Shown: piece by piece, positions 1-7,913 of the stretch
Layout of the letters: each line of letters starts with the position of its first letter
How positions within the stretch are numbered: the stretch's first letter is position 1
Assembly: GCA_030765685.1 (NCBI GenBank)
Contig: JAVCCB010000006.1
Coordinates: forward strand, 1 to 40,804
Length of the DNA stretch: 40,804 bases
From: Candidatus Tantalella remota
GTDB lineage: Bacteria > Omnitrophota > Gorgyraeia > Tantalellales > Tantalellaceae
Reading direction: 5' to 3'
Notes under the pieces: generated by a model
Told to the model about the DNA's origin: nothing
The model's database searches: none
What the model saw: only the letters and a program-made list of their open reading frames with translations
Made by a program: the position numbers and the translations under genes

Positions 1-39
1 AAACATTGTTGTGGCAGCTGGATAATGCCAGCGTAGGGA
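1..39 (+). promoter_or_regulatory. TPP riboswitch, 3' part of the aptamer (cut by window edge)
   Basis: The block CTGGATAATGCCAGCGTAGG at 18-37 followed by GA is the highly conserved 3' half of the thiamine pyrophosphate aptamer (THI box). The 5' half lies outside the window. The genes immediately downstream are thiamine synthesis genes, as expected. AGGG at 35-38, which should form the 3' strand of the closing stem, could instead pair with CCCT at 48-51 of the following hairpin. That would let ligand binding decide between antitermination and termination; this last step is inferred. Confidence 0.9.
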
Positions 40-46
40 GGTGAGG

Positions 47-74
47 ACCCTGTGCGGCAGCGCGGGGTTTTTTT
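47..74 (+). terminator. intrinsic attenuator of the TPP riboswitch
   Basis: An 8-bp stem (47-54 with 61-68, two G-T pairs) and a 6-nt loop are followed by an uninterrupted run of seven T (68-74). The T run ends at the base before the thiE ATG at 75. This is a transcription-termination expression platform. The only purine-rich stretch before the start, GGGG at 64-67, lies in the 3' arm of the stem, so the fold could also hide the ribosome site. Confidence 0.75.
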
Positions 75-719
75 ATGGATAAAATAATAAATAACAGCCT
101 GTATCTGGTTACCGGGACCGAATATTCCAAAGGCCGGGATACGCTTGAAGTCACCGAAAAAGCTGTTCTCGGCGGGATAGATATCCTTCAGATGAGAGAG
201 AAAGACATGTCCCCTGAGGAACTGTTGGATCTGGGGTTGGCGCTTAAGAAGTTGTGTTCCGAAAACAATGTCACTTTTATCGTTAATGACGACCCTCATT
301 TGGCTAAAGAACTGGACGCCGACGGCGTTCACTTGGGGCAGGAAGATCTTTTGAGGTATTCGGTGGAAAGGACGCGGGAAATAGTCGGCGTGAATAAGAT
401 AATAGGCGTTTCTACGCATTCTGTGGAACAGTTCCGCGCGGCATGCGAAAAAGACTGTGACTATATCGCTTTTGGCCCGGTATTTCATACGCTGACAAAA
501 AATTACACCATAGGAATAGGCGATGTTGAAGAGGTGTTGAGCGTCGCGGCTAAACCAGTTGTTTTTATAGGCGGTATCAACGCGGACAATGTCGGTTCCG
601 TTCTTGATAAAGGAGCGAAAAATATAGCCGTTATAAGGGCTGTCGCCCAGGCGGAAGATGTGACCGCCGCCGCATGCCGGATAAAGGACATAATGTCCGG
701 AGGAAGAGATGACACTTAA
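75..719 (+). CDS. thiE: thiamine-phosphate synthase
   Basis: ThiE joins the hydroxymethylpyrimidine and thiazole phosphates to make thiamine phosphate in the cytoplasm. The 214-residue protein has the normal family length and TIM-barrel motifs in order: QMREKD near 40, NDD and DGVHLGQEDL near 72-92, GVSTHS near 112, FGPVFHT near 133, and the phosphate-binding FIGGI segment near 163. It is the first gene after the TPP riboswitch, and its ATG directly follows the attenuator T run. It overlaps thiS by 11 nt, so the two are very likely translationally coupled. Function is assigned from family motifs; no residue looks broken. Confidence 0.95.
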   Translation: MDKIINNSLYLVTGTEYSKGRDTLEVTEKAVLGGIDILQMREKDMSPEELLDLGLALKKLCSENNVTFIVNDDPHLAKELDADGVHLGQEDLLRYSVERTREIVGVNKIIGVSTHSVEQFRAACEKDCDYIAFGPVFHTLTKNYTIGIGDVEEVLSVAAKPVVFIGGINADNVGSVLDKGAKNIAVIRAVAQAEDVTAAACRIKDIMSGGRDDT

Positions 720-909
720 GATAAACGGAAAAGAAGAGATATTGGAAAAGGAAATGACTTTAACGGGCCTTATCAAAGACAAAGGTCTTAATGGTAGGAA
801 CATAGTAATAGAGTGTAACCTTGAAATAGTTCCGCGCCAGACGTGGGGCAAAGTTGATGTAAAAGATGGCGACAGTATAGAGATCATAAGTTTTACCGGA
901 GGTGGATAA
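709..909 (+). CDS. thiS: thiamine biosynthesis sulfur carrier ThiS
   Basis: ThiS is the small ubiquitin-like sulfur carrier whose C-terminal glycine is adenylated by ThiF and converted to a thiocarboxylate for thiazole formation. This 66-residue protein begins with the typical MTLKINGKEEI strand and ends in TGGG, giving the required terminal Gly-Gly. It overlaps thiE and is followed after zero bases by the thiG ATG at 910. An SD-like GGAGG occurs just before its start (about 699-703), inside thiE. Size, terminal glycines and position between thiE and thiG make the call secure. Confidence 0.93.
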   Translation: MTLKINGKEEILEKEMTLTGLIKDKGLNGRNIVIECNLEIVPRQTWGKVDVKDGDSIEIISFTGGG

Positions 910-1677
910 ATGGAAGATGTCCTTAAAATAGGCGGGAAAGAAATAAAGAGCAGGTTTTTTGTGGGTACTGGAAAGTTTCCGGATAAAGCTGTTGTGCGCG
1001 ATGTCCTGGAAGCTTCGGCCGCGGAAGTCGTAACAGTGGCAGTCCGCAGAGTGGATCCGGATTCTTCGGACGAGAACATCTTGGACCATATTCCCGAAAG
1101 ATGTGTTCTTATGACCAACACTTCTGGCGCGAGGGACGCCGCCGAAGCGGTAAGGATAGCGCGTCTGGCGAAAGCCGCCGGATGCGGCGACTGGATAAAG
1201 ATAGAGGTTATCAACGACAATAAGTATCTTCTTCCGGACAATAAAGAGACTATTAAAGCTATCGAGATCCTGGCGGAAGAAGGGTTTACGGTCTTGCCGT
1301 ACATGAATCCCGACCTTGTTGACGCCAGAAGGATGGTCGATGCCGGCGCCGCGGCCGTTATGCCGCTAGGGTCGCCCATAGGAAGTAATAGGGGGTTCAG
1401 GACCGAAGAAATAGTAAGGATAATGGTTGATGAGATCAAAGTTCCGGTAATAGTGGACGCCGGTATAGGCGCCCCGTCGGAAGCTGCCAGATGTATGGAG
1501 ATAGGAGCGGACGCGGTCCTTGTAAACACCGCTTTATCGGCGGCGGCCGATCCTGTTAAAATGGCGGAGGCTTTCAGCAAAGCAGTCGAAGCCGGCAGGT
1601 CGGCGTATCTCGCGGGTATTCCTGAAAGAATAGAAGAAGCGAGCGCGTCGTCGCCGCTCACGGGGTTTCTGAGATAA
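910..1677 (+). CDS. thiG: thiazole synthase
   Basis: ThiG builds the thiazole phosphate ring from deoxyxylulose phosphate, dehydroglycine (from ThiH) and the ThiS thiocarboxylate. The 255-residue protein matches the family length. It has the N-terminal GTGKF segment, the [10 protein letters not shown] strand, the DWIKIEVI stretch carrying the Schiff-base lysine near residue 97, and the [11 protein letters not shown] and [11 protein letters not shown] phosphate-binding motifs. A GGAGG sits just before the start, overlapping the thiS terminus. thiH follows after 3 nt, so the cluster is one transcription unit. Confidence 0.95.
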   Translation: MEDVLKIGGKEIKSRFFVGTGKFPDKAVVRDVLEASAAEVVTVAVRRVDPDSSDENILDHIPERCVLMTNTSGARDAAEAVRIARLAKAAGCGDWIKIEVINDNKYLLPDNKETIKAIEILAEEGFTVLPYMNPDLVDARRMVDAGAAAVMPLGSPIGSNRGFRTEEIVRIMVDEIKVPVIVDAGIGAPSEAARCMEIGADAVLVNTALSAAADPVKMAEAFSKAVEAGRSAYLAGIPERIEEASASSPLTGFLR

Positions 1678-1680
1678 GAT

Positions 1681-2784
1681 ATGGATACAGGATTTTATAA
1701 AGCATATAAAAAATACGATAACGCCTCGAGGGCCATCTTCGAGAATATACGCCCGCGGGATGTGGCGAGGGCCATATCTTCGAGAAGACTTTCGACAAAA
1801 GATCTCGTGGCTCTCTTGTCAACGGATGCGGAACCCCATCTTGAAGAGATGGCGCGGAAAGCGCGGGACATCACACTGCGGAATTTCGGCAAAGCCGTCC
1901 AGCTTTATACGCCGCTTTATGTCTCCAATTACTGCTCGAACGAATGCGTTTACTGCGGCTTTAATTCATCGGGAGACGTTGAGCGGAAGACTTTAAGCTT
2001 GGACGAAGTCCGTGAAGAAGCGGAGTTTATAGCGTCCACGGGGCTTAAACACGTCCTTCTTCTTACCGGCGGATGCCGGGTGGAGGCTTCTGTATCATAT
2101 TTGAAAGATTGCGTGAAAGTGCTTAAAGAATATTTTAGTTCAGTATCTATTGAGATATACGCGCTCGAGGAAGATGAATACACTGCGCTGATTGATGAAG
2201 GTGTCGACGGCCTCACGATATATCAGGAAACTTATGACGAGGAAGTATACGGTAAGGTGCATCTTTCGGGCCGGAAAAGAGATTTCAGGTTCCGGCTGGA
2301 CGCCCCCGAACGCGCCGGCATCCGCGGTATGAGGACTATTAATTTAGGAGTTCTGCTTGGCCTTGCGCACTGGCGCAGGGACGTTTTTATGCTGGCTTTG
2401 CACGCGGAATACATGCAGGATAAGTTTCCGTCGGCGGAGATAAGCGTTTCAGTACCGCGAATAAAGCCGAATGCTGAAGGGTTCGCCCCGAAATACGCGG
2501 TGACAGACGCGAACGTCGTTCAGATGGTACTTGCTCTCAGGCTTTTTCTTCCGCGGCTCGGTGTGACTTTGTCCACGCGTGAAGATGCCGATTTTCGGGA
2601 GAACATGCTTCCTTTAGGGATAACCCGGATGTCTGCCGGTTCGACAACGGCAGTCGGCGGCCATACAGCAGCAGACAGTAATGCCGCGCAGTTCGAGATA
2701 TCTGATAAACGCGACGTCAGGGAGATAATGGATATGCTCTCGAGTAAAGGGTACCAGCCGGTGCTCAAGGATTGGGTCGGGTAA
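1681..2784 (+). CDS. thiH: 2-iminoacetate synthase (radical SAM)
   Basis: ThiH cleaves tyrosine by radical SAM chemistry to give dehydroglycine for ThiG. It is the oxygen-sensitive alternative to glycine oxidase ThiO. The radical-SAM cluster motif is seen as C85-x3-C89-x2-C92 (CSNECVYC), followed by TGGC near residue 128. The C-terminal half has the family's MPLGITRMSAGSTTAVGGH region. At 367 residues it is full length. It starts 3 nt after thiG. Choosing ThiH over ThiO fits the other anaerobic enzymes in the window. Confidence 0.93.
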   Translation: MDTGFYKAYKKYDNASRAIFENIRPRDVARAISSRRLSTKDLVALLSTDAEPHLEEMARKARDITLRNFGKAVQLYTPLYVSNYCSNECVYCGFNSSGDVERKTLSLDEVREEAEFIASTGLKHVLLLTGGCRVEASVSYLKDCVKVLKEYFSSVSIEIYALEEDEYTALIDEGVDGLTIYQETYDEEVYGKVHLSGRKRDFRFRLDAPERAGIRGMRTINLGVLLGLAHWRRDVFMLALHAEYMQDKFPSAEISVSVPRIKPNAEGFAPKYAVTDANVVQMVLALRLFLPRLGVTLSTREDADFRENMLPLGITRMSAGSTTAVGGHTAADSNAAQFEISDKRDVREIMDMLSSKGYQPVLKDWVG

Positions 2785-3062
2785 TTAAGGAAAAAGTAAA
2801 AAGTAAAAAGTAAAAAATATATGTATGTCCTGGGTATCGAGTACCGGGTATCGGGAGATCAGAGACGGCGAGTTTAAAAACTAAATACTGAATACTGCAT
2901 ACTAAATACTAAATACTAAATACGGAACATGTGTAACACCGACCTTTGGTGATGCGAAATTGCTCCTGAGGAGCGGAACAATTTCGAAAAAATAGGAAGA
3001 CGGGGGATGTTTGATTCTCGATTTTCGATTCTCGGCGGGAACTAGGAGTTGGCGCTAAGAAG
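2785..3062. repeat. non-coding gap thiH-thiF: mixed short-word repeats and a hairpin
   Basis: No credible gene. From left to right: a tandem AAAAAGT tract (about 2789-2816), GGGTATCGAG/TACCGGGTATC words (2830-2850), an ATACTAAATACTGAATAC-type tract (2880-2922), then a nested palindrome with 8-bp outer arms 2955-2962 and 2979-2986 and inner arms 2962-2966 and 2970-2974, and GATTCTCGATTTTC words (3010-3035). The same word families recur in other gaps of the window. Confidence 0.7.
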
Positions 3063-3181
3063 GTTATCAGGGGATCGGGGGACCAGGGACAAAGTATCAA
3101 AAATGGTTGGTCCCTGATGTCCTGATGTCCTGATGCCCCGATATCCTAGTCCCTGATATCCCAATAACCTGATATCCTGTA
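3063..3181 (+). repeat. family B core-and-arms repeat, copy 1
   Basis: Left arm of GATCAGG-like words, a variable centre, then a right arm in fixed order: GTCCCTGATGTCC, a second CCTGATG word, ATATCCTAGTCCCTGATATC, AATAACCTGATATCCTGTA. The right-arm order including CCTAGTCCC is shared with copies at 6160, 12638 and 13386. It ends 32 nt before the thiF start. Confidence 0.75.
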
Positions 3182-3213
3182 TTTGGATACCAGGTTAGAC
3201 AAGTTGGGAAATT

Positions 3214-3822
3214 ATGAATAAATTCGAAAAAAGTTTATTGGAACAGTACGGCGAAGACGATCTCAAAAAGATCCAGGCCGCTAAGGTCGGCATTGCCGGT
3301 GCGGGCGGGCTTGGTTCGAACTGCGCGTTCAATCTTGTGAGGTCCGGGTTTAAGGACATTAGAATAATAGATTTTGATATCATCGACCATTCAAACCTTA
3401 ACAGACAGTTCTATTTTGCCGATCAGGTAGGGAAGGATAAGGTCGAAGCCTTGAAGGAGAACCTTTTAAGGATAACCCCGGATCTTGATATCGACGCTAG
3501 AGTCGAACGTATAGAAAAAGAAAATATAGCCGGACTATTTGAAGACCGTGAAATAGTCGTCGAAGCTTTTGATAAAGCTGAATACAAAAGTATGCTGGTC
3601 GAGACCTTTCTCGTGACAAATAAACTTATTGTGTCGGCTTCCGGTCTTGTCGGTATAGGCCGATCGGACGAAATAAAGGTGAACAGGCTGAAAAAAAATC
3701 TTATAGTCATCGGCGACATGACCAGTGATAGCAAAGACACGCCTCCGGTATCCCCGCGTGTCAACATCGCCGCCGCTAAACAAGCGGATGTGGTGCTGGA
3801 GTATGTTGTTGGCAAATCATGA
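3214..3822 (+). CDS. thiF: ThiF-family adenylyltransferase (short form)
   Basis: ThiF adenylates the ThiS C-terminus so that sulfur can be added. This 202-residue protein shows the nucleotide-binding GAGGLGSN near residue 29, the IIDFDIIDHSNLNRQF segment with the conserved D-x2-D and N-R-Q residues near 50-65, and VVEAFDKAE near 115. It lacks the C-terminal CxxC zinc pairs of the longer MoeB/ThiF enzymes. That is normal for the short second ThiF family found beside thiH in anaerobes. It lies 429 nt after thiH behind repeat DNA, so it may have its own promoter. Confidence 0.9.
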   Translation: MNKFEKSLLEQYGEDDLKKIQAAKVGIAGAGGLGSNCAFNLVRSGFKDIRIIDFDIIDHSNLNRQFYFADQVGKDKVEALKENLLRITPDLDIDARVERIEKENIAGLFEDREIVVEAFDKAEYKSMLVETFLVTNKLIVSASGLVGIGRSDEIKVNRLKKNLIVIGDMTSDSKDTPPVSPRVNIAAAKQADVVLEYVVGKS

Positions 3823-3831
3823 CAGCTTAGT

Positions 3832-3865
3832 CAGTATTTAGTATGCAGTATTTAGTATGTAGTTC
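3832..3865. repeat. family A word repeat (AGTATTTAGTATG)
   Basis: Tandem 5-7 nt words of the AGTATTTAGTATGCAGTATT type directly after the thiF stop. The same words in either orientation occur at 2880, 5150, 9385, 27972, 34391 and 40433. Confidence 0.7.
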
Positions 3866-3900
3866 TGATCGGGAATGCCAACAATACTCTTTTGAAAGCC

Positions 3901-3933
3901 AAAAAAACCCGGTCTTTGACCAGGTTTTTTTTT
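3901..3933. terminator. bidirectional intrinsic terminator between thiF and fbaB
   Basis: GGTC/GACC (3911-3914, 3918-3921) with a TTT loop is extended past one C-A mismatch by CC/GG and by an A7/T7 stem, with T3925-3933 on one strand and A3901-3907 giving T on the other. It lies between two convergent genes and can terminate both. Confidence 0.85.
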
Positions 3934-3970
3934 GGAGTATAAGTATTGTGTGAAAAAAGTAAGCTAAGTA

Positions 3971-4069
3971 AATTGCAAATGACAAAATCCAAATTACAAA
4001 TGAAATCCAAATGTCAAAATGCAAGAGTAGCGTTTCTTTTGGATTTTAAAGATTCCTTTGGATTTTTAA
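3971..4069 (+). repeat. family C repeat, copy 1 (shortened)
   Basis: Shares the words AATCCAAATGACAAATGAAA, GTAGCGTTTCTTTTGGATTT and GATTCCTTTGGATTT, in the same order, with copies at 34968, 36280 (inverted) and 40493. It stops within 2 nt of the fbaB stop codon. Confidence 0.75.
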
Positions 4070-4070
4070 T

Positions 4071-5123
4071 CTATGCGATCCCAATACTCTTATCCAGATA
4101 AACATCCTGCACAGCGTTCAAAAGTTCGATACCGTCTTCCATCGGTTTTTGGAACGCTTTTCTTCCGGAGATGAGACCGGTACCGCCGGCTCTTTTGTTG
4201 ATGATTGCCGTCTCGACCGCCTGCTGGAGGTCGTTCTTCCCCGAAGCGCCGCCGGAATTTATCAGACCGATGCGTCCCATATAACAGTTCGCTACCTGAT
4301 ACCGTGTAAGGTCTATCGGGTGGTCTGTCGTAAGTTCGTTATAGACAAGCGGGCTTGTTTTACCGAAACCTATCGCTGTGTACCCGCCGTTATTCGTGGG
4401 TTGTTTCTGTTTTATCATATCCGCCTCGATGGTTACGCCAAGATGGTTCGCCTGGCCGGTAAGGTCCGCCGCCGCAGAATAATCGACGCCATCTTTTTTG
4501 AAAGCGTCGTTTCTTAAGTAACACCACAGCACCGTGAATAGCCCGAGGTCATGGGCGCATTCAAAAGCTTCAGAGATCTCTTCTATCTGATCGCGCGATT
4601 CTTCCGATCCGAAATATATTGTCGCGCCCACACCCGCGGCGCCCATCTCATAAGCCTGGTCGACCGACGCGAAAAGACGCTGGTCATAAGAGTTGGGGTA
4701 GGTGAGAAGCTCGTTATGGTTCAGTTTCAGTATGAACGGTATTTTTTTAGCGTATTTTTTTGATACCATTCCGAGAACACCCAGCGTGGAAGCCACGGCA
4801 TTACAACCGCCTTCGATGGCGAGCTTGACGATGTTTTCCGGATCGAAATACATCGGGTTCGGCGCGAAAGATGCGCCGGCCGAATGTTCGATACCCTGGT
4901 CGACCGGAAGTATCGAAAGATAACCGGAACCTTTAAGGCGGCCGTGGTCGAACATGCGGTTCAAGTTCTTTATTACTTCGTTCGACCGGTCGGATATCGA
5001 GAATATTTTGTCGATAAACCCGGGGCCGGGTAAGTGTATATTTTCTTTAGGTATGGTATTGCACTTGTGGTCCATGAGATAATCATAATTTTCCCCGAGA
5101 ATATTCTGGATATGTGCGGACAT
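4071..5123 (-). CDS. fbaB: class I fructose-bisphosphate aldolase (FbaB/DhnA type)
   Basis: FbaB cleaves or forms fructose 1,6-bisphosphate through a lysine Schiff base, without metal. The 350-residue protein resembles Escherichia coli FbaB as I recall it, along its length: [20 protein letters not shown] near 66-86, LKLNHNE near 133, [12 protein letters not shown] near 162, the Schiff-base stretch ADMIKQK near 235, and [14 protein letters not shown] near 283. A clean AGGAGG lies 7 nt before the ATG on the minus strand. It is followed on the same strand by no other gene; gpmA lies upstream. Both act in glycolysis/gluconeogenesis. Confidence 0.95.
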   Translation of the reverse strand: MSAHIQNILGENYDYLMDHKCNTIPKENIHLPGPGFIDKIFSISDRSNEVIKNLNRMFDHGRLKGSGYLSILPVDQGIEHSAGASFAPNPMYFDPENIVKLAIEGGCNAVASTLGVLGMVSKKYAKKIPFILKLNHNELLTYPNSYDQRLFASVDQAYEMGAAGVGATIYFGSEESRDQIEEISEAFECAHDLGLFTVLWCYLRNDAFKKDGVDYSAAADLTGQANHLGVTIEADMIKQKQPTNNGGYTAIGFGKTSPLVYNELTTDHPIDLTRYQVANCYMGRIGLINSGGASGKNDLQQAVETAIINKRAGGTGLISGRKAFQKPMEDGIELLNAVQDVYLDKSIGIA

Positions 5124-5183
5124 GGAGGGCCTCCTTTGGTTTAGTATTAAGTATTTAGTATCCGGTATTCAGTTACGAAATTG

Positions 5184-5272
5184 CAGGCTATCAGGATATT
5201 GGGATATCAGGGACAAAACTGCTCCGCGTACTTTTTCCCCGATCGCCCGATTTCCTGATCTCCTGATATCCT
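5184..5272 (-). repeat. family B repeat, inverted partial copy
   Basis: Read on the minus strand it has a left arm of GATATCAGG words, then the core GATCGGGGAAAAAGTACGCG followed by GAGCAGTTTTGTCCCTGATA. That core is nearly identical to the core of the copies at 6160 and 12638. The distal part of the right arm after the first words is shorter. Confidence 0.75.
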
Positions 5273-5294
5273 TCTTCTGTTCACAGTTCACTAG

Positions 5295-6038
5295 TCACTT
5301 CTTTCCTTGTTTCTCAACAGCATCAGTCGCCTTCTTTATCTCTTCCGCGTCGCCGAGATAATAATGTTTTATTGGTTTGAGGGTATCATCAAGTTCATAG
5401 ACGAGCGGTATTCCCGTCGGTATGTTAAGAGCCGCTATTTCTTGGTCTGAGACGTTATCAAGATGTTTGACAAGCGCCCTCAAGCTATTGCCGTGAGCGG
5501 CGATTATTACATGTCCACCAGCTATTATCTCTTTGCAGATAGAGTCGTGCCAGTAGGGCATGGCCCTTTCGACGGTATCCTTCAGACATTCGGTAACAGG
5601 AAGTTCGTCCTGGGGAAGGTTCTTGTATTTCGGATCGTTACCCGGATACCTTTCGTCGGTTATCTCGAGTGCCGGCGGCCTGACGTCATAGCTTCTTCTC
5701 CAGATGTGTACCTGGTCTTCACCGTGTTTCTTGGCGGTCTCTTTTTTATTGAGTCCCTGAAGCGCACCGTAATGCCTTTCGTTCAGGTGCCACGACCTGT
5801 GGACAGGTATCCACATAAGATCCATATGGTCCAGGGTTATCCAAAGCGTCCGTATGGCTCTTTTAAGTACCGACGTAAAAGCTACGTCAAAAGCAAAACC
5901 TTCTTTTTTTAATATGTCGCCGGCTTTTTTTGCTTCTTCAATTCCCCGGGGGGAGAGGTCGACGTCGGTCCAGCCCGTGAACCGGTTCTCGAGGTTCCAT
6001 TCGCTTTCACCGTGACGCAGTAAGACAAGTTTTTTCAT
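5295..6038 (-). CDS. gpmA: 2,3-bisphosphoglycerate-dependent phosphoglycerate mutase
   Basis: GpmA interconverts 3- and 2-phosphoglycerate through a phosphohistidine. The 247-residue length is typical. The sequence shows [10 protein letters not shown] with the phosphorylated H9, the [10 protein letters not shown] loop, the [10 protein letters not shown] motif near 85-95, and [10 protein letters not shown] near 182 with the second catalytic His. The start follows a TAAAAT hexamer by 6 nt with no SD motif, so its mRNA may be leaderless. Its TGA stop lies inside a TGAAC-type repeat word that continues downstream. Confidence 0.95.
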   Translation of the reverse strand: MKKLVLLRHGESEWNLENRFTGWTDVDLSPRGIEEAKKAGDILKKEGFAFDVAFTSVLKRAIRTLWITLDHMDLMWIPVHRSWHLNERHYGALQGLNKKETAKKHGEDQVHIWRRSYDVRPPALEITDERYPGNDPKYKNLPQDELPVTECLKDTVERAMPYWHDSICKEIIAGGHVIIAAHGNSLRALVKHLDNVSDQEIAALNIPTGIPLVYELDDTLKPIKHYYLGDAEEIKKATDAVEKQGKK

Positions 6039-6044
6039 ACTTCA

Positions 6045-6073
6045 ATTTTAAACCTAAAAGGGTAAACAGTAAA
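6045..6073 (-). promoter_or_regulatory. probable gpmA promoter giving a leaderless mRNA
   Basis: On the minus strand TTTACT (6073-6068), a 17-bp spacer and TAAAAT (6050-6045) precede the gpmA ATG by 6 nt. The expected transcription start is the A of the ATG. The -35 hexamer is part of a GTTTACTGTTTAC repeat tract. Confidence 0.4.
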
Positions 6074-6159
6074 CAGGAAACTGTAAACAGTGAACAGAGT
6101 TAGATTCTCGATGCTGGATGCTAGATGCTCGTAGGAGCAGGGAATAGGGAATAGCCGAG
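6056..6159. repeat. word repeats in the gpmA-tolC gap
   Basis: A GTAAACAGTAAACAGGAAAC tract (6062-6096) is followed by GATGCTGGATGCTAGATGC words (6109-6128) and AGGGAATAGGGAATAG words (6139-6154). No ORF with family support. Together with the family B copy that follows, this fills most of the divergent gpmA/tolC gap. Confidence 0.65.
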
Positions 6160-6278
6160 GGATATCAGGGGATCATCGAATCGGGTGATCGGGAAAAAAG
6201 CGCACGGAACAGTTTTGTCCCTGATGTCTCAATGTCCTGATAACCTAGTCCCGGATATTCCGAGAACCTGATATCCGG
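6160..6278 (+). repeat. family B core-and-arms repeat, copy 2
   Basis: Left arm GATATCAGGGGATCATCGAA and GGTGATCGGG, core GGGAAAAAAGCGCACGGAAC then AGTTTTGTCCCTGATGTC, right arm with GATAACCTAGTCCCGGATAT and AACCTGATATCCGG. It has the same order of parts as copies at 3063, 12638 and 13386. From 6279 to 6413 I see AT-rich unique sequence with TATAAT at 6367-6372, a possible -10 for the gene at 6414. Confidence 0.8.
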
Positions 6279-6413
6279 CCCAAAATATCCGGGAATCGCT
6301 CGATATCAGGTATAATTAATATTACCACTACCATATTTACTTGGAAATATGATAGTTTTAGGTTATTATAATATCTGCTGCAGCTCTATCTTTACAATCG
6401 TTGTCTGAAAGAT

Positions 6414-7880
6414 ATGAATATGGCGAAAAAAGCTTTAATATGCGTGTCGGTGTCTGTTTTTCTGATACTTATGACATGTTCTTCGGCGGTGGGGCGAACC
6501 ATAAAGGCTCCCCGCGAACCCGGCGAAGAATGGGAACCCACTCAAAAGACCATGAAAATAATGGCTGATGATCCCGTATGGGATTCTATCCGGTCAAAAG
6601 AGGTCGATCTGACCTCTTCGTATACTCTCGATGAACTTATCGATAAAGCACTCACTAATAATCCTTCTACGCGCGAAGCGTGGGAAAAAGCCAGAGCTCA
6701 GGACGCGGTAGCTACGCAGTCCAACAGCCAGTGGTATCCTAAGGCTACACTTAAGATGGACGCTAACTTTCAAAGGACAGTCTCCAATAAACGTATAAGC
6801 ACTATCAATCAATCCAGCTACGGTCCCAGCGCGGAAGTCACGTGGCTGCTGCTCGACCTCGGAGGACGCTCAGGGTCCGACCAGGAAGCTCGCCAGGCGC
6901 TTCTTGCCGCAAACTTCGCGTTCAACCAGGCGATACAGGACCTCCTTCTTGATACCGAAAAAGCTTATTACAATTTTTATTCCGCGATAGCGCTTGTTAA
7001 AGCCGGAGAGGCGGATGCCGCTGACGCTAAGGCTACGTACGTGGCCGCGCAGGAAAAATTAGATGTGGGTCTTGTGACCAAACTGGATCTCCTCCAGGCC
7101 AAGTCAAGTTATGATGATTCTTTGTTCAACCTTGAAGATGCTAAAGGGCAGTTAGAGGACGCGCGGGCTGACCTTGCCACGGTTATAGGGGTGCCCGCGG
7201 ACACTACTATTAACATAGTCGCCCCCGCCGAGGAGACGCCGCCCGAGGTGGAAGAGGGTGACGTAAGTGTTTTTATAGAAGAAGCGCTTAAAAGAAGACC
7301 CAACATCTCCGCCGCCAGGGCCAGCCTTAAGTCAAAACAAGCCGCGGTAAAAGTCGCCAATTCAGATCTCTGGCCGACGGTGAATGCTACAGGGGCGGCA
7401 GGTTACAACTGGTATAAATATTACGGAGATTTGAGCCACGCGACGACTGGCTATGTGAACTATAAAGAGTCTTATTCGTACGCCGGCGGGTTGGAGGTTA
7501 GGTGGGATATTTTTGACGGGTTTAATAACCTTTTCAAAAAACGGGAAGCCCAGCGACTAGCCTCCGCCGAAAGGGAGAAACTCGTGCAGTCGGAGATCGC
7601 GGCTAGCGCGGACGTATGGTCGAAGTATTACAATCGCAAGACTGCCAGACAGAAATTTATTTTCAGCAGGGCGTTCCTCGATTCAGCCGAAGAATCACAC
7701 GCGCTTGCGATGGAAGGGTATGAGGTGGGTCTTAAAAGCATACTTGACCTCCTGCAGTCGCAGAGCCAGCTTTCCGACGCGCGGACGAAATTTATCCAGT
7801 CAAGAGAAGATCTTTTTGTGGCGATAGCGGAATTCGCTCATGCTACGGGTTCTCTCACGACAGGGGGAGATAACCAGTAG
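6414..7880 (+). CDS. TolC-family outer membrane efflux protein
   Basis: Outer-membrane channel of a tripartite efflux system. It has 488 residues with an N-terminal signal peptide (charged MNMAKK, then a hydrophobic stretch to about residue 25). Two outer-membrane-efflux repeats follow, with the usual heptad-rich helices near 150-260 and 370-475 and typical segments such as LDVGLVTKLDLLQAKSS and YEVGLKSILDLLQSQSQL that mark each repeat. A second in-frame ATG at 6420 is an equally possible start. The adaptor gene begins 33 nt downstream and the RND pump follows, so the three form one export complex. The exported substrate cannot be told from the sequence. Confidence 0.92.
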   Translation: MNMAKKALICVSVSVFLILMTCSSAVGRTIKAPREPGEEWEPTQKTMKIMADDPVWDSIRSKEVDLTSSYTLDELIDKALTNNPSTREAWEKARAQDAVATQSNSQWYPKATLKMDANFQRTVSNKRISTINQSSYGPSAEVTWLLLDLGGRSGSDQEARQALLAANFAFNQAIQDLLLDTEKAYYNFYSAIALVKAGEADAADAKATYVAAQEKLDVGLVTKLDLLQAKSSYDDSLFNLEDAKGQLEDARADLATVIGVPADTTINIVAPAEETPPEVEEGDVSVFIEEALKRRPNISAARASLKSKQAAVKVANSDLWPTVNATGAAGYNWYKYYGDLSHATTGYVNYKESYSYAGGLEVRWDIFDGFNNLFKKREAQRLASAEREKLVQSEIAASADVWSKYYNRKTARQKFIFSRAFLDSAEESHALAMEGYEVGLKSILDLLQSQSQLSDARTKFIQSREDLFVAIAEFAHATGSLTTGGDNQ

Positions 7881-7913
7881 TAATTACCCATACTTTCAGG
7901 GGAGGAAAAATAA

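Noticed and set aside
2880-2925. Regular AT-rich repeats that look like a CRISPR or tandem array
   Set aside because: Words are 5-7 nt, contiguous and degenerate, with no unique spacers of even length and no cas genes nearby.
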